NCBI GenBank assembly: GCA_947463105.1 | Contig: CANHSD010000070.1 | Span: 1 to 12,150, forward strand | DNA length: 12,150 bases | From: Chitinophagaceae bacterium | GTDB lineage: Bacteria; Bacteroidota; Bacteroidia; Chitinophagales; Chitinophagaceae | Direction: 5' to 3' | Translations under genes and position numbers: made by a program | Notes under the pieces: model-generated | The model's input: the letters and a program-made list of their open reading frames with translations, nothing else | Told to the model about the DNA's origin: nothing | Database searches by the model: none | In this document: piece by piece, positions 1 to 6,773 of the stretch | Numbering within the stretch: the stretch's first letter is position 1 | Layout of the letters: every line of letters starts with the position of its first letter

Positions 1-9
1 AAATAAGCC

Positions 10-1314
10 CTAATGCTTGCTTATCTCTCCTGTGATGTAGTGTATTGCTGTTGCCGCAATTTGAGCCCTGTATTGGGCGTTTATATAACGATCCTGTGCT
101 TCAATCAGGCTCAGTTGTGCCTGCCTCAATTCTATTGAATTGCTTTGAAGTTTTTTGAAGCGTTCTGTGGAAATGAAATTATTCTCTTCAGCCAGTTTTA
201 CATTGCTTTCTTCAACCACGGATACGGAAACGGCATTTTGGTATTCCTGAAATGCAATCAGCAGATCCCGCTGTAACAACGAACGCAGTTGCTCTGTTTG
301 CAGCTCCTGCCTTTTCTGTTGAATGCTGTTGACTTTCAGTTGGGTTTTGTTGATATTGCCATTGAATATAGGAATACCTATACCTAATCCGATGTTTGGC
401 CCAAAGGTTTGGTTGGTAAGAAAGAAACCTGCAGTTGATTTTGACCTGTTCAAAACTGTGTTTGAATTCAGGTTTACTGAAGGCATCCTTTGTGAACTGA
501 TGATCTTTTTTTCAATCATCAGGTTGAGTTTTTCCTGTTGAGCCAACAGCAATTGTGGGTTTTGCTGGTCAATTTTTGAAACAAGGGTGTTGTATTCAAT
601 AGAGGGGATGCTGAACTGCTCTTCTTTTGGGTTGAAAGCTGCACCAGCATCTTTCTTAAGCAATGCATTCATGGAAGCCTTGGTATTGGCCACCTGTTTA
701 TAGATGTTCTGAAGATTCACCTCCTGTGTATTCAGGTCAATTTTTGCCTGCAGCATGTCTGTTTTGGCACCGTTTCCTACATTGAACCTTGTTTCTGCAA
801 TTTTCAATCTTTCCTTTGACAAATCAATGATGGCCTTGGTGGCGATCACCTGTTTATTCAAACGAATCAGGTTATAGTAAATATTCAGCACATCAAAGAT
901 GACCCGATCAATTTGTTGTGTTACTGCTATGGTACCCATTTTTTCCAGGGCATCAAATCTTTCTAGGGTAGACCTTACCCGCATGCCATTGTAAATTCTC
1001 CAGCTGATGGCAAGATTGGCATTGATGTTGCTGTTGGATACATTGTTTCTTACGATGCTGTTGCCATTGGCCAATTTCTGGTTGATGTTGGAATTGCCTT
1101 CTGTATTGAAGATATTGCCTGCAACTGTTGGAAGACCGCCAGCATTTCCCAGGTTGTTATTTGCCTTTGCAATATCCAGATCAGTTGAGGCAATCTGAAT
1201 ATCGAGGTTTTGTTTCAGCGCCATGTCAATGGCTTCCTTTGCGGTGAAACTGCTGTCTTGCGATGATACCGCATTCGCAAACAGAAGGCTCAACAACACT
1301 GCTTTAATTCTCAT
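10..1314 (-). CDS. TolC-family outer-membrane efflux channel
   Basis: The product is a 434-residue outer-membrane factor, the exit duct of a tripartite RND pump. A signal peptide is visible at residues 1 to about 18 (MRIKAVLLSLLFANAVSS), so the protein is exported. Two OEP repeats follow. The first contains the WRIYNG strand at about 105-110 and a long helical stretch with RFNVGNGAKTDMLQAKIDL, the family's R-F-x-x-G...D-x-L-Q-A signature. The second contains GIPIFNG followed by another long coiled-coil helix ending in SLIEAQDRYINAQ. Length is normal for the family. The ATG at 1314 lies inside the end of the pump gene, overlapping it by 11 bases, which suggests translational coupling. It is the last gene of the operon seen here; only nine bases follow it in the window. 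Family assignment is secure; the substrate is unknown. Confidence 0.95.
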   Translation of the reverse strand: MRIKAVLLSLLFANAVSSQDSSFTAKEAIDMALKQNLDIQIASTDLDIAKANNNLGNAGGLPTVAGNIFNTEGNSNINQKLANGNSIVRNNVSNSNINANLAISWRIYNGMRVRSTLERFDALEKMGTIAVTQQIDRVIFDVLNIYYNLIRLNKQVIATKAIIDLSKERLKIAETRFNVGNGAKTDMLQAKIDLNTQEVNLQNIYKQVANTKASMNALLKKDAGAAFNPKEEQFSIPSIEYNTLVSKIDQQNPQLLLAQQEKLNLMIEKKIISSQRMPSVNLNSNTVLNRSKSTAGFFLTNQTFGPNIGLGIGIPIFNGNINKTQLKVNSIQQKRQELQTEQLRSLLQRDLLIAFQEYQNAVSVSVVEESNVKLAEENNFISTERFKKLQSNSIELRQAQLSLIEAQDRYINAQYRAQIAATAIHYITGEISKH

Positions 1315-4300
1315 GGGTAGCTCTTTTTTTCCTTGAAATATAACTGTACAACGCAGGTACTACAAACAAGGTGAGTACCAATGCAAACATCAGGCCACCG
1401 ATAATGACAATACCCAATGGTATCCGGCTTTTTCCTGCCGATCCTAATGCCATGGCTATGGGCAATGCGCCAAGGGCTGTGGCAAGGGTTGTCATCAGGA
1501 TTGGTCTCAAACGTGCTACAGATGCATCCAACACAGCATCGATTTTGTTCATTCCTTTTTCCCTTTGCTTGTTGGCAAACTCAACAATGAGAATACCGTT
1601 TTTGGTAACCAGACCAATCAGCATGATGATACCAATCTGGGAGAAGATATTGAGTGACTGTCCAAAAACAGATAAACTGATCACGGCACCTGCAAGGGCC
1701 AGAGGAACAGTAATCATGATAATCAATGGATCAATAAAGCTTTCAAATTGTGCCGCCAGAACAAGGAAGATCAGCACCAGTGCCAGCAAGAAGGCATTTT
1801 GGGTATTGGAGGAACTCTCGGCAAAATCCCTTGAAGAACCACTGAGGCTTGTAGTAAACGATTCATCCAACACTTTTTTAGAAATACGCTCCATCTCTTT
1901 GATGCCGTCTCCAAGTGTTTTGCCATTGGCCAAACCTGCAGAAACAATGGCACTCTTCAACCTGTTGTAATGGTAAATGGTTGGGGGAGTGGCGGTTTCA
2001 GAAATCGTGACAAGGTTGTCCAATTGGATAAGCTGTCCTGTTTTGCTGCGCAGATAAAAAGACTTGAGGTCCAGTGGGGCGTCCCTGTCTTTTCGGTCTA
2101 CCTGTCCGATCACTTCATATTGTTTGCCGTTCCTGATAAAGTAACCAAACCTTCTGCCGCTGAGCGCAAGTTGAAGGGTATTGGATATATCAAGGATGGA
2201 AATGCCCAATTCTCCGGCTTTGAGCCTATCAATGGTTACCTGCAATTCAGGCTTGTTGAATTTGAGGTTGACATCATTTCCCTGAAAAACAGGGCTCTTC
2301 ACAACCTCGTCCATGAACATGGGAACCTTTTCTTTGAGTTTATCAAAATTGAGGTTTTGCAAAACAAACTGCACGGGTAATTGGCCCCTGCTTGATTGTC
2401 CAACAGAAATGGTCTGTTCCTGCAAGACCAACACCCTTACGTTGGTATAATCCTTGAACATTTTGTTCATGCTCTGTGCTATCTCATTTTGGCTGCGCTT
2501 CCTCTCGCTAGCATCCACAAGACCCATGCTGATGGAAGCGGCATTGGCTCCACCAGCACCTGAGAAATTGGGTGCAAAAGACAACACCACATTGCGCTCA
2601 GATACAGAATCCATGATCTTTTCAGTGATGTCATAAACAACCTGGTCCATGTAGTCAAAGTCTGTTCCTTCAGGTGCAAGGATACTGGTTCTCAGCCTGT
2701 TCCTGTCTTCCATCGGTGCCAACTCAGAAGGAAGTTTTGTTCCAACAAAATATATGGCACCAGCACAGGCCAATACGATGACAAATGCGATCCACCTTTT
2801 GCGCATGAATGCGGCCAGCCAGCGTTGGTATCCGGTTTCCATGCCCCTGAAAAACGGTTCAGATTTGGTGTAGAACCATGAATGCTTGTGAACATTTTTC
2901 TTGGTCAGGTAAATGTTCAATACCGGTGTCAGTGAAAGGGATACAAAGGCCGAAATCAAAACAGCACCGGCAACAACAATTCCGAATTCCCTGAACAACC
3001 GGCCTACAAATCCTTGCAGGAAAATGATGGGAAGAAATACGATGGCCAGCGTGATGGATGTTGAAATAACAGCAAAATAAATCTCTTTGGAGCCTTCCCT
3101 TGCGGCCTTCCACTTGTCCATTCCCTGTTCTATCTTCTTGTAGATATTTTCCGTTACCACAATTCCATCATCCACCACCAGTCCTGTGGCAAGTACCAAA
3201 GACAGGAGTGTCAGTACGTTAATGGAAAATCCGGAAACGTACATGATGAAGAAAGCACCAACAAGGGCCACAGGAATATCAATCAATGGCCGGAAGGCAA
3301 TGGACCATTCCCTGAAAAACAGATAGATAATGATGACCACTAGTAAAATGGCAATGATCAGGGTCTCATTCACTTCTTTGATGGCTTTCCTGACAAACTG
3401 TGTTTTGTCGTAACCCACTTCAAGAATAATGTCTGGCGGCAAGTCTTTTTTGATGACATCAATCCGTTTGTACAATTCATCGGCGATGGCAACCTGGTTG
3501 GATCCTGGCTGGGCCACCACACCAAGGTTCACCGATCGAATATTGTTTTTCCTTGTAGCAGACTCTTCATTTTCAGGCCCGATGATGGCGTACCCGATGT
3601 CTTTCAACCGGATGCTCTTGCCCTCTGTTTGTTTGATGATCAGGTCATTGAAATCCTCTTCTGTAGTAAGCTTTCCATAGGCCTTAACGGTCATCTCGGT
3701 GGTATTCCCACGAACCTTTCCTCCCGGCAATTCTATGTTTTCACGGTCGAGGGCAGACTTTACGTCCTGGATGGTTAGTTTGTAAGCCGATAATTTCACG
3801 GGGTCAAACCAAATCCTCATGGCAGGGCGTTGTCCAAATACACTTACACCACTTACGCCCGGAATGGTCTGCAACCTTTCCTGCACAATATTTTCTGCCA
3901 GGTCAGATAGCTCCAGCAGGGTCCTTTTGTTGCTTTGCATTTGCATGAAAACAATCGGATCAGAATCGGAGTCTTGTTTGGCCACGGTAGGTGGGGCATC
4001 AATATCTTGTGGAAGCCTTCCTGCTACCTGAGAAACCTTCTCCCTTACATCATTGGCAGCCCTTTCGAGGTCAACACCCAACTCAAATTCTACCGTAATG
4101 CTGCTGCTGCCTTGAGAACTGGAAGAGGTGATATTTTTCACCCCCTCAACACCATTCACAGCTTTTTCAATCGGTTCAGTAACCTGTTGTTCGATGATTT
4201 CTGCATTGGCTCCTACATAGCTGGTCCTTACATTGACCACTGGAGGATCAATGGCAGGGTATTCCCTGACTCCCAAAAAACTATACCCAATGGCACCAAA

Positions 4301-4369
4301 AATGATGATGACAATGCTGCATACAACTGCAAAAACCGGTCTTTTTATGCTTAATTCAGAAAGATTCAT
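1304..4369 (-). CDS. RND efflux pump, HAE1 (AcrB-like) inner-membrane subunit
   Basis: This 1021-residue proton-driven pump has the full AcrB architecture: an N-terminal transmembrane helix (about 10-32), a periplasmic porter half, transmembrane helices 2-6 (about 335-487), helix 7 (about 525-543), a second porter half, and C-terminal helices (about 857-1011). The proton-relay residues are in place: the Asp pair in GLVVDDGIVV (D400, D401), equivalent to AcrB D407/D408, and the Lys in LVTKNGILIVEF (K923), equivalent to AcrB K940. The N-terminus SIKRPVFAVV and the segment LGVREYPAIDPP are typical of the HAE1 family rather than of CusA-type metal pumps. It begins 21 bases after the membrane fusion protein gene and overlaps tolC by 11 bases. 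No frame break is visible. Likely substrates are hydrophobic or amphiphilic compounds; which ones cannot be read from the sequence. Confidence 0.97.
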   Translation of the reverse strand: MNLSELSIKRPVFAVVCSIVIIIFGAIGYSFLGVREYPAIDPPVVNVRTSYVGANAEIIEQQVTEPIEKAVNGVEGVKNITSSSSQGSSSITVEFELGVDLERAANDVREKVSQVAGRLPQDIDAPPTVAKQDSDSDPIVFMQMQSNKRTLLELSDLAENIVQERLQTIPGVSGVSVFGQRPAMRIWFDPVKLSAYKLTIQDVKSALDRENIELPGGKVRGNTTEMTVKAYGKLTTEEDFNDLIIKQTEGKSIRLKDIGYAIIGPENEESATRKNNIRSVNLGVVAQPGSNQVAIADELYKRIDVIKKDLPPDIILEVGYDKTQFVRKAIKEVNETLIIAILLVVIIIYLFFREWSIAFRPLIDIPVALVGAFFIMYVSGFSINVLTLLSLVLATGLVVDDGIVVTENIYKKIEQGMDKWKAAREGSKEIYFAVISTSITLAIVFLPIIFLQGFVGRLFREFGIVVAGAVLISAFVSLSLTPVLNIYLTKKNVHKHSWFYTKSEPFFRGMETGYQRWLAAFMRKRWIAFVIVLACAGAIYFVGTKLPSELAPMEDRNRLRTSILAPEGTDFDYMDQVVYDITEKIMDSVSERNVVLSFAPNFSGAGGANAASISMGLVDASERKRSQNEIAQSMNKMFKDYTNVRVLVLQEQTISVGQSSRGQLPVQFVLQNLNFDKLKEKVPMFMDEVVKSPVFQGNDVNLKFNKPELQVTIDRLKAGELGISILDISNTLQLALSGRRFGYFIRNGKQYEVIGQVDRKDRDAPLDLKSFYLRSKTGQLIQLDNLVTISETATPPTIYHYNRLKSAIVSAGLANGKTLGDGIKEMERISKKVLDESFTTSLSGSSRDFAESSSNTQNAFLLALVLIFLVLAAQFESFIDPLIIMITVPLALAGAVISLSVFGQSLNIFSQIGIIMLIGLVTKNGILIVEFANKQREKGMNKIDAVLDASVARLRPILMTTLATALGALPIAMALGSAGKSRIPLGIVIIGGLMFALVLTLFVVPALYSYISRKKRATHEN

Positions 4370-4390
4370 TGGGCCAGTATTGGGTTGTTA

Positions 4391-5428
4391 CTAATTTACT
4401 TTGGTGAGTTTCACCTTTGAATCTTTTCTGATGAAGAGAAGACCTGTTGTAATGACGGTATCGCCGGGCTTTAGCCCGCTGGTGATTTGAACATTCTCCG
4501 CATTTCTCAATCCAGTGGTCACGCTCACAAATTCAGGTGTTCCGTTTCGGTAGAGCAGGAGTTGTTTGGTGCGCGCACTTGGTACGATGCACTGGGATGG
4601 CACCATCACGGCAGTATTGTTTGAACCCAGGGTGAGGCCAACCTTAGCGAAGGAACCTGGAACCAGGTTATTGTTTCCATCATTGATGGTTGCGAGTATT
4701 TTGAGGTTTCTGGTTTCTGATTCTATCACTGATTCTGAAGCCAGGATTGTGGCTTTATATTGACCTTCTTTGCCTTCGATTCCAAAAACAACCGACATGC
4801 CCGGCCTGATATCATTGCTGTATTTCTCAGGGATGCTGAAGCTGATTTTTTTCATGTTCACCTGGCTGAGGGTTGTCAGGATATTGGCTGGCGTAATGTA
4901 AGCGCCAAGGCTGATATTCCTGAGGCCCATCCTTCCTGCATAAGGGGCCCTGATTTCTGTTTTACCAATGTTTACCATGGTCAGTTCTATGTCGGCCTTG
5001 ATGTTATTGACCTGTAAAAGACTGAGGTCATAATCCTGTTGGCTGATACCACTTATTTTCAGCAGTTCCTTTTGGCGTTCTTCTGTTTTCTCTGCGATTT
5101 GCAGCTGCACTTTCAATTTTTTGAGTTGTGCCTGAAGGTCTCCATCAAATAATTTGACAAGCAAAACATCTTTTGTAACAGTGGAACCCTCTTTGAAATT
5201 GAGCTGGATGACCCTTCCCGAAATCTCAGGTCGGATCTCGGTAAGTTCGAAAGGAAGGATATTACCGGCCACTTCAATGGACTCGGAAACAGTTGTAGCC
5301 TTAATGACAATGGCCTCAACAGAAATGGGGCCAGATTTGGACCCGTCCTGTGGCTTTTTAGTATCTTTTTTCTCTTCACAAGAAAATAATGCCAACATTA
5401 GGGCAAGGGAAAGACTGAACTTTTTCAT
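4391..5428 (-). CDS. RND periplasmic membrane fusion lipoprotein (HlyD/AcrA family)
   Basis: The 345-residue adaptor subunit should link the inner-membrane pump to the TolC-like channel. The N-terminus MKKFSLSLALMLALFSC is a lipoprotein signal peptide with lipobox L-F-S-C, so Cys17 should be the lipidated first residue; a charged linker follows. A split biotinyl-lipoyl domain is visible as EIRPEISGRVIQLNFKEGS (about 64-82) and IRAPYAGRMGLRNISLGAYI (about 159-178), separated by a short helical hairpin (about 96-150) expected to contact the channel. The rest (FSIPEKYSNDIRPGM to VPGSFAKVGL and the VPSQCIVPS segment) matches the beta-barrel and membrane-proximal domains. Length is usual for the family. 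It is the first gene of the pump operon, 68 bases after csaA. I found no good -33/-7 promoter match in that gap, so read-through from upstream is possible. Confidence 0.95.
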   Translation of the reverse strand: MKKFSLSLALMLALFSCEEKKDTKKPQDGSKSGPISVEAIVIKATTVSESIEVAGNILPFELTEIRPEISGRVIQLNFKEGSTVTKDVLLVKLFDGDLQAQLKKLKVQLQIAEKTEERQKELLKISGISQQDYDLSLLQVNNIKADIELTMVNIGKTEIRAPYAGRMGLRNISLGAYITPANILTTLSQVNMKKISFSIPEKYSNDIRPGMSVVFGIEGKEGQYKATILASESVIESETRNLKILATINDGNNNLVPGSFAKVGLTLGSNNTAVMVPSQCIVPSARTKQLLLYRNGTPEFVSVTTGLRNAENVQITSGLKPGDTVITTGLLFIRKDSKVKLTKVN

Positions 5429-5496
5429 ATTGACGAAAATAAGTTGAAATTCCTTTGAAAGCTATTGAATTTGATGATTTTATGATAAAAATCCTG

Positions 5497-5829
5497 CTAA
5501 CCTATTTTCGCTCCATTTTCTACTTTCATACCAGCCTCCAACAGTACAACCTCATTGTTGCTGTCGTAGACTCCCAAGACCAAGCATTCACTGAAAAAAT
5601 TGGCGATTTGTTTGGGTGGAAAATTGACGACCGCCATCACCTGTCTTCCTGGAAGGGATTCAATGGAATAGTGATGGGTGATTTGGGCAGATGAATGCTT
5701 GATACCGAAATTGCCAAAATCAATCTCCAGCTGAAAAGCGGGTTTTAGCGCTTTTTCAAAAGGCTTTGCGGAAAGAATGGTACCGCAGCGGATGTCAATT
5801 TTTTCAAAATCATTCCAGGAAATGGTCAT
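5497..5829 (-). CDS. csaA: CsaA-like tRNA-binding OB-fold protein
   Basis: This 110-residue protein is essentially a single tRNA-binding OB-fold domain (the EMAP-II/Trbp111 type found at the C-terminus of methionyl-tRNA synthetase). It resembles Bacillus CsaA along its whole length: DFEKIDIRCGTIL (7-19), QLEIDFGNFGIKHSSAQIT (33-51), VMAVVNFPPKQIANFFSECLVLG (64-86) and the C-terminal NGAKIG. CsaA proteins form dimers, bind tRNA, and have been described as having export-related chaperone activity. ATG at 5829 is chosen because homologues start at this MxxxWxDFEKxDIR position; the only upstream extension in frame would need a TTG at 5862 and would add residues encoded by an inverted repeat. There is no clear Shine-Dalgarno sequence. 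The gene sits between the SirB1-like gene and the efflux operon on the same strand; no functional link is obvious. Confidence 0.93.
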   Translation of the reverse strand: MTISWNDFEKIDIRCGTILSAKPFEKALKPAFQLEIDFGNFGIKHSSAQITHHYSIESLPGRQVMAVVNFPPKQIANFFSECLVLGVYDSNNEVVLLEAGMKVENGAKIG

Positions 5830-5838
5830 GCAAGAGGA

Positions 5839-5858
5839 TTTGGCTAAAATTAGCCAAA
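5839..5858. repeat. 9-bp perfect inverted repeat upstream of csaA
   Basis: The arms TTTGGCTAA (5839-5847) and TTAGCCAAA (5850-5858) are perfect reverse complements separated by two bases. The element ends 9 bases before the csaA ATG and lies within the 60-base gap after the SirB1-like gene. There is no T-tract on either side, so it does not look like an intrinsic terminator. It could be an operator for a dimeric regulator, or an RNA hairpin close to the ribosome-binding region. A weaker pair of 5-base arms (ATGCT at 5868-5872, AGCAT at 5881-5885) lies next to it. The repeat is directly visible; its function is inferred. Confidence 0.6.
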
Positions 5859-5889
5859 ACAATTGTGATGCTCGTAAAATAGCATAAAA

Positions 5890-6756
5890 TCAGGCATTCA
5901 TCGATGAAATGAGTGCCATAAGTGCCTGATGACGTTCAGCCTCTCCTTTTGACAGTTCGGCTTTGGCAATTTCCTTGAGCCACCGTTGAACAAAATTCCT
6001 GGCATTCGAGGGTGTGTAGGTTACAGGAGGATGGGCGAGGTTCATTTTTTTTACATAATTCTCTACATCGCGGTGGGTATAGACCTGTCCATTCAATGGG
6101 TCTAAATAAAAGAGAATATCACTGCCTTCCACAGCAATGATTGAACTGCCTTCTTCTACATAACAAAGAAGGTTTTGTTTGGGGACATCAGCCGGCAAAA
6201 GCGTGACGCCCAACATCTCAGCAATGATCAGGTAAATAGATGCAAGGGGAAAGGTATTTGAAAGCTTGTTCGTCAGCAAATGGGAGGGATCAAAATGGTT
6301 GATCGTTGAATTGGCAAGTTCAACACCTTTGTAGTTGTAGTGGCCAAAAATGATTTTATTGAGGATGTTGATTTCTTCCAGCGGCGTTAGGTAATCATTC
6401 AATTCAAGCCAAATGGTTTTTCTGATTTTTTCGACCTCGAAAAACATCCGGTCCCTGTCATATTCAGGATTTAGGTAGGCTGCAATAAACAAAGAGGCTT
6501 CAAGTACTGATTGGTCTTCACTTTTCAGCCAATCCGCAACGGCTGTTTCTATGCATGAAATTGAAATTTGCGAAACAATAGCGTTGATTTTGGCTACTTG
6601 AACAGGGTCATCTGTCAGTTCTTGAAATTCATTCAGCACAGGAATAACATCCTGTCCAAAACCGATGAATCGCCTGGTAATGGTTTGGTAAACCTCATCA
6701 TCAGGATCCTCAATAAGATTCAGCAATGCATTGATTTCTCCAGTTGTGTTGATCAT
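5890..6756 (-). CDS. SirB1/transglutaminase-like protein with altered active site
   Basis: The 288-residue cytoplasmic protein (no signal peptide or membrane segment) has a helical N-terminal half, then a segment resembling the SirB1-type transglutaminase-like fold. SNTFPLASIYLIIAEMLGV (about 166-184) corresponds to the family's G-x-P-x-S-L-x-x-x-Y-L-x-x-A-x-x-L-G, VPKQNLLCY (191-199) to PGHFLxR, and LFYLDPLNGQVY to the F-x-DPFxGG segment (D219). The His of PGHF is replaced by Gln194, so of the usual triad positions only the Asp is evident. The molecular role of this family is poorly known. ATG at 6756 is preferred over a TTG at 6759 because AAGGA lies 7 bases upstream. The gene starts 17 bases after topA, so the two are probably cotranscribed. 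Family membership is fairly sure; function is unknown. Confidence 0.75.
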   Translation of the reverse strand: MINTTGEINALLNLIEDPDDEVYQTITRRFIGFGQDVIPVLNEFQELTDDPVQVAKINAIVSQISISCIETAVADWLKSEDQSVLEASLFIAAYLNPEYDRDRMFFEVEKIRKTIWLELNDYLTPLEEINILNKIIFGHYNYKGVELANSTINHFDPSHLLTNKLSNTFPLASIYLIIAEMLGVTLLPADVPKQNLLCYVEEGSSIIAVEGSDILFYLDPLNGQVYTHRDVENYVKKMNLAHPPVTYTPSNARNFVQRWLKEIAKAELSKGEAERHQALMALISSMNA

Positions 6757-6773
6757 CAATGGATCCTTTTCAA

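Noticed and set aside
1371..1970. 199-codon open frame on the plus strand opposite the RND pump gene
   Set aside because: It is antisense to conserved membrane segments of an unmistakable gene, and its product has no recognisable domain; it looks like a coding-strand shadow.
5830..5862. N-terminal extension of CsaA from a TTG at 5862
   Set aside because: The extra 11 residues come from the inverted repeat and are not part of the conserved CsaA start; the first ATG is at 5829.
5868..5885. Short ATGCT/AGCAT hairpin as a terminator after the SirB1-like gene
   Set aside because: Only 5 bp with an 8-base loop; the T's nearby are not placed after a stable stem, so a terminator call is not supported.
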